From JBAVVD01 sp049697115 (GTDB lineage: Bacteria; Acidobacteriota; Aminicenantia; Aminicenantales; UBA4085), in the NCBI GenBank assembly GCA_049697115.1, contig JBAVVD010000005.1, forward strand, positions 1-41,583: 41,583 bases of DNA, read 5' to 3'. The position numbers were made by a program, and so were the translations under genes. Shown here piece after piece: positions 35,083-41,583 of the stretch; position 1 is the first letter of the stretch; the number at the start of each line of letters is the position of its first letter. The notes below the pieces were generated by a model. That model was given only the letters and a program-made list of their open reading frames with translations. It was not told the DNA's origin and searched no databases.

Positions 35083-35604
35083 ATGCCGATACAAAAAATT
35101 ATTCTACTTGTTATTAACCTTATAGGCGGGATAGCTGTAATCGGAAGCTATGTCTTGGGATTGGCCTCAAAAGATGGCAGAGCCAATGCGCTTTGGGGAG
35201 GAACCCCAATGTCCGTCAGGCCGATTTATACAGTTTCAATGATTTTTGCCGCTTTGGGTTATTTCGCTTTTATTTATTTCATATTGTTTAAACTAAATCT
35301 TGACTTCACCGGGTTTAACGTTTTTTACATCATATTTATAGGCATATTGGCGCCTTCTGCTTTTTGGATGCCGTTGACCAATATGTTTTTAGCAAATCCA
35401 GGAACTTTATTATGGATTGGAATACGAGTTGTGCTTGCGATAGTCGGCATTTCTTCTTGTGCCCTGGCTTGGGTTTTAATTAGTTTTCATACAAAAGAAA
35501 CCGGAATAGCATATTGGCTTGCTGTTTTTGGCAGCATTTATTTTGCTTTCCATACGGCTTTTCTTGATATGATTTTGTGGCCGATATTTTTCCGAATGCA
35601 TTAA
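35083..35604 (+). CDS. AT-rich multi-pass membrane protein
   Basis: The start is taken at ATG 35083, with GGGAGA about 10 nt upstream; a frame open from 34984 overlaps the ACT gene and is unlikely. The 173-residue protein has about five hydrophobic helices (roughly 6-26, 50-68, 78-92, 108-134, 142-170) and few charges. I do not recognise the family. Base composition falls to about 35-40% GC, clearly below the neighbours, and codons end mostly in A or T. With the next gene it forms a distinct block, likely acquired by transfer. Confidence 0.7.
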   Translation: MPIQKIILLVINLIGGIAVIGSYVLGLASKDGRANALWGGTPMSVRPIYTVSMIFAALGYFAFIYFILFKLNLDFTGFNVFYIIFIGILAPSAFWMPLTNMFLANPGTLLWIGIRVVLAIVGISSCALAWVLISFHTKETGIAYWLAVFGSIYFAFHTAFLDMILWPIFFRMH

Positions 35605-35621
35605 TAAAAATTGAAAATGAT

Positions 35622-36155
35622 ATGAAATCTAGAATTTTGAAATTTGAAATACTGGGAATAGTTTTTATCTTGGTTTTTGGGAGCTTATTGCATTTTACTT
35701 TCAATTGGCTGAATTGGGTTTGGCCGGTTGGCGCTTTTTCTGCAGTCAATGAAAGCACTTGGGAACACTTAAAATTGGCGGTAGTGCCGGCTATTGTGTG
35801 GGCGATTTTAGAAAGCAAGGTTTTTAAATTAAAAGTGAATAATTTTCTTTTTGCGAAAGCGGCAGGTACTTATCTTATGCCGATATTGATAGTGGTATTA
35901 TTTTATTTGTATAAGGCAATTTTGGGGTACAATCTTTTGGTATTTGATATTTCAACTTTCGTAATAGCGGTAATTATCGGGCAAATTGCGAGCTATAAAA
36001 TAATGTTGCACCGGGAATTTTCCGGAAAACTTGATATTATTTGGATTTTATTGCTGATGGTTCTGTTTTTGGCTTTTGTCATTTTCACGTTTTATCCTCC
36101 ACACAAATTTCTTTTCCAAGATCCAGTTTCGGGATTATACGGTGTAATAAAATAA
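35622..36155 (+). CDS. DUF6512 family membrane protein
   Basis: The 177-residue protein is all membrane helices (about five). The segment AVNESTWEHLKLAVVPAIVW (about 41-60) matches the conserved core of DUF6512, a family of unknown function. ATG 35622 is chosen; a GTG at 35577 would overlap the previous gene by 28 nt. Neither start has a ribosome site. Base composition is very AT-rich (some stretches near 30% GC), like its upstream partner and unlike all other genes here. Confidence 0.75.
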   Translation: MKSRILKFEILGIVFILVFGSLLHFTFNWLNWVWPVGAFSAVNESTWEHLKLAVVPAIVWAILESKVFKLKVNNFLFAKAAGTYLMPILIVVLFYLYKAILGYNLLVFDISTFVIAVIIGQIASYKIMLHREFSGKLDIIWILLLMVLFLAFVIFTFYPPHKFLFQDPVSGLYGVIK

Positions 36156-36476
36156 TCAAAATTTAAACCGAGGTTAACGCGTCTATCCGTCTAGGGCGGG
36201 AAATTCGGCGGAGGATTTTCAGTAAAAAGATCGGCTTGTATTTAGAAGGATAGCGTTACGTAACTAAATATGAATAGTTCACTGTTTTGTATTAGGACGG
36301 TTCCTCCTTTTTCATTAAGACTGGAACTATTTGTGAGGATGGCGAGTTTAACTATCATAACAGACCAATAAAGATATACTTGCGATCGCTAATATCGCTT
36401 TTCACTTGAACGCGTAATCAGACTCTTAATATCGCTCAAAAAGGCGGAAAGAATGTCGACTGGGCTGTGCCGTTCT
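36156..36476. other. 321-bp gene-free spacer with short palindromes
   Basis: This lies between convergent genes and shows no supported reading frame. It holds two palindromes, GTTACGTAAC (36255-36264) and GCGATCGC (36382-36389), and a 10-bp direct repeat TAATATCGCT at 36390-36399 and 36427-36436. No tRNA, terminator hairpin with T-run or IS end was found. It may be the worn right edge of the AT-rich block. Confidence 0.4.
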
Positions 36477-39083
36477 CTATTTTTGCGGATAGAGGAAGGA
36501 GTTCAGCAGGAACTTATAGGTGCCGTGGGACTGGGCGCGGTGCTGACAGCAGAATCCGATGAGGATAATGTGCCCGTCCTTATACGTGGCATCCACCACA
36601 GCCGCTTTACGGGCAATGGTTTTTTCCCCAAGCAGCCAGCCGCTGAGGAGAATATCTTCCTCAGGAAAGGCGGCGACAACTTTGCGATCCCACTCTCCGC
36701 TGGGAGTCCAGGTGTCGATGGCCAGGCTGTCGGAAAACATGGCGGCGGCCTTTCTGGGCATGCCGTAGCCGACAGGAGATTCGTTATCCACTTCGATATT
36801 GAGAATGGACGTGGGACAGAAGAATTTGGACCGGTCAACTTTTTCCAGGGTATTCCTGGCTGGGATATCAAACTCTTTGAGCGCCAGTTCACAGGCCCCG
36901 TTGAGGGTGACCAGTATTCCGCCCTGTTCGACGAAGACCTTCAGCGCTTCCACGCCTTCTTTCTCGATACCTCCTTCATACTCCGGGGGAATTTCCGACC
37001 GGAAATATCTGGCATATTCAGATGTCGGACTGGGTTTTCCTGTTTTAATAATATCCACGTTTTCATCGGCAAAGACAATCACGTCAAAGTCCGCCTTTAA
37101 ATTGACTTTTTTATCCTTCTTGCCTTTAAAATGCGCATTGTGAAGGGTGGTGAAAGGAATACCGAGGTCGTCGAGAACGTACCTCGTCCAGCCTTCGTCC
37201 ATGTTGGACCTCCAGGACTGATAGAGGCCGATGCGAGGATTCTTGACAGAAGCTTTGGGGATGCCCGTTATATCCTCAAGCCCGTAGGCTGAAAGATGCC
37301 ATTTCTCGAGCAGTGCCGGAAGCGCTTTTTGAACCGGTGGAGTATTTTTAATGATAAAGCTTCCGGCCGGCACTTCAAATCCCTGGCCGGAGATTTTTCC
37401 ACTGGTGCGATAAATTTCGGCTTTCTCCTTGAAAAGCGCAAAAATCACGGTATAGGAAGCGTTGAGTCGAGAATCAAGGACAATATAGGCCGATGATTCT
37501 TTCGGAACACTGGCTGAGGGAAAGGGGACGGTGTCGACTTTTTCCAGTTTGGCTTCAAAAGGATTTTCGATCTGATCGTAGGCCACGCCCATCTGTAAAG
37601 GAAGGGTCCAGCCGGCATTGTCATAAGGCGGTTCCGGCGGACCGCCGGGGTACTGGCGGATATCGGGATATTTTTGTTTTTCCAGCAGAGCCCATACGTA
37701 CGGCTTATAGGGTTGGGAGAGCATGACGACAAACGAGCCTGCCGGATAGACCTTTCTGTCAGCGATGAACTTCTCCTTGGCCTGGCGGATTTCCACTCCT
37801 CCCAACATGAGAATGTCGAGCATCCGGAGTGCCGTCGGATAGTCGGCCTGTTCAGCAGGGATGACGAAAGCGAACGGCTGGTTTTTATCCTTTTTTTCAA
37901 TCGAATTTTTACACAGCTGGTAAAAATTGAACAGAAAATCCACTTTGTGAAGGTGGGCGGTCTTGATCAGGCTCAGGGAAAGGCAGAGCTCGTAGTCCAC
38001 CAGGTCTCTGAGCCTCCACCAGCCGCCGGGCCAGGGATCGATGAATTCCATCCGCTTTTCATAGTAGGATTGAGGAATTTCATTCGGCTCGATGTTGATC
38101 GGTGTAGCGACTCTGACCGAGGCCATCTCACTCAGGATTCCGATCACGTTATGAAGCCAGGACGTATCGTCGCAGGCGCCTATCCACCAGCCTGTAAAAC
38201 TCCGGCCGTGGACCACCCCTTTGAACCCGTTTTTTTGTAGGTCATAGGACATATTGGATCCGCAGAGGTTGACGCCCTGCCAGAGGAGAGGCTGGACGTT
38301 CGGAATCGGAGGGTCCATATAGGGAGGGACAAACAGGCGGGCTCCGGTAGATCCCATCTGGTGCTCGTCTATATGAATCTGGGGAAACCAGTCATGGTAA
38401 AGGACTTTGGCCACGGCTCTGGTTTCCGGCAGATTGAACATGAAAAAGTCGCGGTTGTTGTCATGGCCGGCATAGTGGTGATAGAGCCAGGGCATAAAGC
38501 CCCCCTCGTATTTTGTGCCCAGATATTTTTTGTACCAGTCAACGACCATCTGCTGGCCGTCGGGATTGATGGTGGGGACAAGGAGGACGATGACATCATG
38601 GAGGACTTTTTCAGCGTCGAAGGGGGTGTTTCCAGTGATGAGATTGTGGGCAAGCTCCATGGTCATCTGCGAGGAAGCAATTTCTGTGGCGTGTATGTTG
38701 CAGGTGATGAGGATGAATATTTTCCCTTCCTCGGCCAATTTTTTGGCCTCCTCAACGGGAAGGGTTCTGGGATCTTTCAGCTTTTTCACGATTTCCCTGT
38801 AATGATCGAGTGCGGCCATATTTTCTTCAGAGGTGATAACGGCCATAATCATCGGTTTCTTCAGGGTGGATTCGCCGATAGTGAACAGTTTGAGCTTCGG
38901 GGATTCCTGGGCAAGCTTTGCGAAGTAAGCCTGAATCTGTGTGTAGTCGGCCAATTTGCGGTCCTCGCCCACTTTAAATCCCAGAAAAGCTTCAGGCGAT
39001 GTCTGTGCATGAAGAAAAGCGGACAGAAGCGTAATCAAAAAAAAGCTAACTGCTAAATTTTTTAAATCGGAACCTCTTTTCAT
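36477..39083 (-). CDS. Exported M14 zinc carboxypeptidase with GATase-like C-terminus
   Basis: The 868-residue protein has a signal peptide (to about residue 27, AFLHAQ) and a perfect ribosome site (AAAAGGAGGT). The N-terminal M14 domain has zinc ligands His131 and Glu134 (CNIHATEIASSQ) and a third His in PQIHIDEH (His237 or His241), TINPDG (171-176) and NNRD with the substrate-type Arg212. From about residue 615 a class I glutamine-amidotransferase-like domain follows, ending with HIILIGFCCQHRAQSHGTYKFLLNS; Cys731 in LNGACELA lies where a nucleophile could be, though activity is unproven. M14 enzymes trim C-terminal residues or cut peptide cross-links. It probably works in the periplasm or outside the cell, feeding amino acids to the cell. 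Confidence 0.92.
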   Translation of the reverse strand: MKRGSDLKNLAVSFFLITLLSAFLHAQTSPEAFLGFKVGEDRKLADYTQIQAYFAKLAQESPKLKLFTIGESTLKKPMIMAVITSEENMAALDHYREIVKKLKDPRTLPVEEAKKLAEEGKIFILITCNIHATEIASSQMTMELAHNLITGNTPFDAEKVLHDVIVLLVPTINPDGQQMVVDWYKKYLGTKYEGGFMPWLYHHYAGHDNNRDFFMFNLPETRAVAKVLYHDWFPQIHIDEHQMGSTGARLFVPPYMDPPIPNVQPLLWQGVNLCGSNMSYDLQKNGFKGVVHGRSFTGWWIGACDDTSWLHNVIGILSEMASVRVATPINIEPNEIPQSYYEKRMEFIDPWPGGWWRLRDLVDYELCLSLSLIKTAHLHKVDFLFNFYQLCKNSIEKKDKNQPFAFVIPAEQADYPTALRMLDILMLGGVEIRQAKEKFIADRKVYPAGSFVVMLSQPYKPYVWALLEKQKYPDIRQYPGGPPEPPYDNAGWTLPLQMGVAYDQIENPFEAKLEKVDTVPFPSASVPKESSAYIVLDSRLNASYTVIFALFKEKAEIYRTSGKISGQGFEVPAGSFIIKNTPPVQKALPALLEKWHLSAYGLEDITGIPKASVKNPRIGLYQSWRSNMDEGWTRYVLDDLGIPFTTLHNAHFKGKKDKKVNLKADFDVIVFADENVDIIKTGKPSPTSEYARYFRSEIPPEYEGGIEKEGVEALKVFVEQGGILVTLNGACELALKEFDIPARNTLEKVDRSKFFCPTSILNIEVDNESPVGYGMPRKAAAMFSDSLAIDTWTPSGEWDRKVVAAFPEEDILLSGWLLGEKTIARKAAVVDATYKDGHIILIGFCCQHRAQSHGTYKFLLNSFLYPQK

Positions 39084-39110
39084 CCGGACCTCCTTTTAAG
39101 GGGAAGTATT

Positions 39111-39139
39111 TTTCTATCACTTGCTCCTGGGCCTGTCAA
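39111..39139 (-). promoter_or_regulatory. Promoter of the M14 gene
   Basis: On the minus strand TTGACA (39134-39139), a 17-bp spacer and TAGAAA (39111-39116), about 20 nt before the AAAAGGAGGT ribosome site. Confidence 0.55.
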
Positions 39140-39235
39140 GTGTCTGAACTCAGCTATGCCGACCATTAAGAGACGGGACTTGATTCCAGACCTTTTTTGG
39201 CTGGGTTAAATGTGTCGGTCCGGCCCCAGAAGAAG

Positions 39236-39925
39236 TTAATCGCGGGATTGACGGAGGAGGAACATCCGCAGGAGGTGCATGGCAGCCATGGCTGTGGCGG
39301 CGACATAGGTCAAGGCGGCGGCAGAGAGAACCTCGCGGGCCGCGATGATTTCTTTCTTATTGAGGAAGCCTCTTTCCTCGAGGAGAACAATGGCATTTTT
39401 GGAGGCATTGAACTCCACAGGGAGGGTAATCACGCTGAATAGGACTGCGCCGGCAAAGAGGAAGATGCCGATATCCATCAAAATGCTGGGACCCTGGCGG
39501 CTGAAAAGGAATCCGATAAAGAACAGAGGAAAAGCCAGGCTGGAGCCGAGACTGGCCACAGGGTAGACGGCGTTCCGAAGCTGAAGAGGGAAATAGCCTT
39601 TCGAATGCTGGAGGGCATGTCCGGCTTCGTGGGCGGCGATGCCCAATGAGGCCAGCGATGAGCTTTCGTAGACGCCTTCAGAAAGGCGCAGGACTTTTTT
39701 TCTTGGATCGTAATGGTCTGTGAGGGAACCGGAGACCTTTTCGATTTTGACATTCCCTGCGCCCCCTGTACTGAGAAGGCTTTGTGCGGCTTCAGCGCCG
39801 GAGATTCGAGAAACGGCGCCGATCCGACTGTAGCGCTTGTATGTATTCCGGACTTTCTGTTGGGAATAGAGAGCCAGAATGAGAGGGGGAATCAGCAGGA
39901 AAAATGTATAATCCCAAAAAAACAT
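39236..39925 (-). CDS. YugP-like membrane zinc metallopeptidase
   Basis: The 229-residue protein has an N-terminal membrane helix (about 4-20), HEAGH at residues 99-103 (His99, Glu100, His103) in AAHEAGHALQH, and three further helices. This matches the YugP/neutral zinc metallopeptidase family, including ITLPVEFNAS in the C-terminal part. Members are membrane proteases of unknown substrate. The ribosome site is AGGAG, 8 nt before ATG 39925. It is a single gene with its own promoter. Confidence 0.92.
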   Translation of the reverse strand: MFFWDYTFFLLIPPLILALYSQQKVRNTYKRYSRIGAVSRISGAEAAQSLLSTGGAGNVKIEKVSGSLTDHYDPRKKVLRLSEGVYESSSLASLGIAAHEAGHALQHSKGYFPLQLRNAVYPVASLGSSLAFPLFFIGFLFSRQGPSILMDIGIFLFAGAVLFSVITLPVEFNASKNAIVLLEERGFLNKKEIIAAREVLSAAALTYVAATAMAAMHLLRMFLLRQSRD

Positions 39926-39950
39926 TTTCTATTCTCCTGTTTAAATTATT

Positions 39951-39980
39951 ATATTACTCGAATTCTTTTCCCCCTGTCAA
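39951..39980 (-). promoter_or_regulatory. Promoter of the YugP-like gene
   Basis: On the minus strand TTGACA (39975-39980), an 18-bp spacer and TAATAT (39951-39956), which runs on into an overlapping TATAAT three bases downstream. Leader of about 20 nt. Confidence 0.6.
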
Positions 39981-40050
39981 ACGCCCGCTGTTGCCCTAGA
40001 ATGGACTTCTTTTTTCCTCGACAGAGAGAGAATAGCTGTGAAAATGAAAT

Positions 40051-40079
40051 TTGACAAAAAAGAAGGATGAAAATAGGAT
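40051..40079 (+). promoter_or_regulatory. Promoter of the TPR/barrel gene
   Basis: TTGACA (40051-40056), a 17-bp spacer and TAGGAT (40074-40079). Transcription would start near 40086, downstream of the in-frame ATG at 40067, which rules out that codon if the promoter is real. Confidence 0.55.
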
Positions 40080-40135
40080 GTAATGAGCCATTGAGAAAAG
40101 CGGCTATTTTGAGAGAAGTTTCAAAGGATTTTTCG

Positions 40136-41458
40136 ATGAGGTCAGTTGGAAATATCGTCGTTACAGGTGGACTTATAACTCTGCTCAGCGCAGTCCTGGT
40201 ATTTGGAGGAAGCGCATTTTCCGCACAAACTTCCCAATCTGAAGAACAAGTGGAGAAACTCCTGACTCAGGCTGAGGCGTATTATCAGAGAGGAGATTAC
40301 AAATTGGCCATCGGCTGTTATATTGAAGCGTCGGCTCTGGCCGAAGGCCGGCTCAATTTGTCCCGGGCCTATTTTGGCCTGGCTTTATCCTATTTTTACC
40401 TCCGTGATATGGCGAATTCCACCAAATGGATCCGGAGAGTCTGTGAAGTCGATCCCAAGAAAGAAATCTCCGAACTCTTTTATCCCCGAGCCTTTGTTCA
40501 GCTCTATAACCAGGTCTGTCGTGAGGTGAGGACCAAAAGTGTCTCCACTGGAGAAGAAGCGTCCCGAGAAGAGCCTCCGCCGGAACAAATAAAAACAGTT
40601 GAAGAATTAAAAACAGAGGAATTAAAAGCAAAAGAGGAAGCCAGCCGGAAAACAGAGGAAAAGGAGACCGTACCGCCGAAAAAGACAGCTCCGACCGTGC
40701 CCCCTCCGTCCCTAGCAGAGCTCAAATCGCTGGGAGAGGAGAAGCGGGGAGGACATTGGGAAGTCGGAGTTCACTATTCCCTGTGGAGCGTGAATTTGAT
40801 CAAGGGATTATTTGAGAGCGCCCTGAAGGACGAACTCGGAGAGGAGCTTCAGAATGAATTGGTCAAGAAAATCGGAACGACCCACGCCGGTCTGTTGAAA
40901 TCCGCTTATGCGCCGACTCTGTCCTTTGACTCGGAAGGCTCCAATTATGGACTGGAAATCCGGTTTTATTCGCGGGGGAGAGCGGGGACCTTCAGCCTGG
41001 GCTTTTCTCTGGAAAAGACGATTATGAGATTTTCTGTTTCCGGCAAGGTCCAGCAGAGTTTTACCAACGGCAGCGCTGCCGCTGTGGATGCAGAAGCCTA
41101 TGTGGAGACACGGCCTTTTTCAACACATTTCAGTTTCCGCTGGGATATCTCATCCAGTTCAAAAGTCTGCCCCTATTTTGTTATTGGCCTGGGATTTGCT
41201 CCGTTGAAAGGAGAGTTTTACTACACCTATTCCGGTAATTACCAGTGGGGGGGAGTGCAAGAAGAGATCAAGGATTCCCAGACGAAAACTTTTACGGAAC
41301 TTTCGGAAGACATCGATTTCAAGATTCCGGAAAACATTCTCTTCCTTCAGATCAATTTTGGCATGAAAATCAACATTTATGAAGATTTATATCTGGCCGG
41401 CGAAGCGGGAATCTGGAACGGCTTCCTGCTCCGCGCGGGATTGGCCTACAGGTTTTAA
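40136..41458 (+). CDS. TPR + outer-membrane beta-barrel protein
   Basis: The start is placed at ATG 40136, not at the in-frame ATG 40067. The later one has AAAGGA 7 nt upstream and gives a clean signal peptide (MRSVGNIVVTGGLITLLSAVLVFGGSAFSA), while the earlier one falls inside the promoter. In the 440-residue protein a TPR-like pair follows the signal (about 35-105: EKLLTQAEAYYQRGDYKLAIGCYIEASALA, then LSRAYFGLALSYFYLRDMANSTKW). A charged Glu/Lys/Pro linker (about 135-205) leads to a C-terminal region of alternating strands ending LLRAGLAYRF with a terminal Phe, an outer-membrane barrel signature. A surface or assembly role is plausible; the family is not recognised. Confidence 0.85.
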   Translation: MRSVGNIVVTGGLITLLSAVLVFGGSAFSAQTSQSEEQVEKLLTQAEAYYQRGDYKLAIGCYIEASALAEGRLNLSRAYFGLALSYFYLRDMANSTKWIRRVCEVDPKKEISELFYPRAFVQLYNQVCREVRTKSVSTGEEASREEPPPEQIKTVEELKTEELKAKEEASRKTEEKETVPPKKTAPTVPPPSLAELKSLGEEKRGGHWEVGVHYSLWSVNLIKGLFESALKDELGEELQNELVKKIGTTHAGLLKSAYAPTLSFDSEGSNYGLEIRFYSRGRAGTFSLGFSLEKTIMRFSVSGKVQQSFTNGSAAAVDAEAYVETRPFSTHFSFRWDISSSSKVCPYFVIGLGFAPLKGEFYYTYSGNYQWGGVQEEIKDSQTKTFTELSEDIDFKIPENILFLQINFGMKINIYEDLYLAGEAGIWNGFLLRAGLAYRF

Positions 41459-41583
41459 CCCAAAATTGCCATTAGGAAATTACCAACAGGGATAAAACCT
41501 CATTGAGGGTATAGAAAGCGGTTGTGCAGCATGCTTTTCGACAAAAAGGTACAGCCCGATTTTCACTCTTGACCCACAGTTCA

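Noticed and set aside
36156..36476. tRNA or attachment site in the gene-free spacer
   Set aside because: No cloverleaf, T-loop sequence or matching flank repeat was found.
40067..40135. ATG 40067 as start of the TPR/barrel gene
   Set aside because: It falls within the TTGACA-17-TAGGAT promoter and would bury the signal peptide.

Overview
The window looks like a chromosomal segment of a Gram-negative, proteolytic, heterotrophic bacterium. The best guess is Candidatus Aminicenantes or a near relative among the Acidobacteriota-like lineages. This is inferred from protein style, not from a marker gene: there is no rRNA, tRNA or ribosomal protein here. Supporting features are secreted M16 pairs, a large secreted VPS10/BNR-type propeller protein, a DUF5916 barrel protein, DUF6599, a TrpB2-type synthase and a propeller hybrid kinase. 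Base composition is about 50-55% GC, except for one AT-rich two-gene block at 35083-36155. No phage, transposase, CRISPR array or RNA gene was found.

Layout. 1-5.5 kb: a gluzincin-like peptidase, a decayed alpha/beta hydrolase, a DUF6599 + Tat-exported DUF362 pair, an FmdB zinc ribbon, a YggS PLP protein and a small exported protein. 5.7-11.2 kb: dGTPase, an exported amidase, then a divergent pair of PLP enzymes (TrpB2 and a Cys/Met gamma-family enzyme) with a clear promoter on each side of the shared 257-bp spacer. 11.4-16.6 kb: a CBM9-like/DUF5916 outer-membrane protein, then a minus-strand operon of a four-helix membrane protein, DUF5752 and trehalose synthase TreT, whose last two genes overlap as ATGA. 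16.7-20.0 kb: a plus-strand operon of transketolase, an N-formylglutamate amidohydrolase-like protein and a C39-like peptidase. 20.2-24.4 kb: one 1425-residue hybrid sensor kinase with 14 propeller repeats and two receiver domains. 24.6-28.6 kb: an inactive/active M16 peptidase pair and the monofunctional transglycosylase MtgA. 28.8-34.5 kb: a GlcD-like FAD oxidase, the VPS10/BNR protein and an extended SDR. 34.6-36.2 kb: a tandem-ACT regulator and two AT-rich membrane proteins. 36.5-41.5 kb: a secreted M14 carboxypeptidase with a C-terminal glutamine-amidotransferase-like domain, YugP-like membrane zinc peptidase, and a TPR + outer-membrane barrel protein.

How it fits together (inference). 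At least seven genes encode peptidases or amidases, most with signal peptides, and the PLP enzymes and GlcD-like oxidase could act on released amino and hydroxy acids. This suits growth on peptides. TreT would handle trehalose as an osmolyte or reserve. Promoters of the TTGACA / TATAAT type can be read upstream of many transcription units, and several carry palindromes over the -10 or spacer. Several genes have a -10 so close to the start codon, and no Shine-Dalgarno, that leaderless or near-leaderless transcripts are likely. The clearest candidates for something undescribed are the membrane protein-DUF5752-TreT operon, the propeller kinase that ends in two receivers instead of a DNA-binding domain, and the AT-rich membrane-protein pair.
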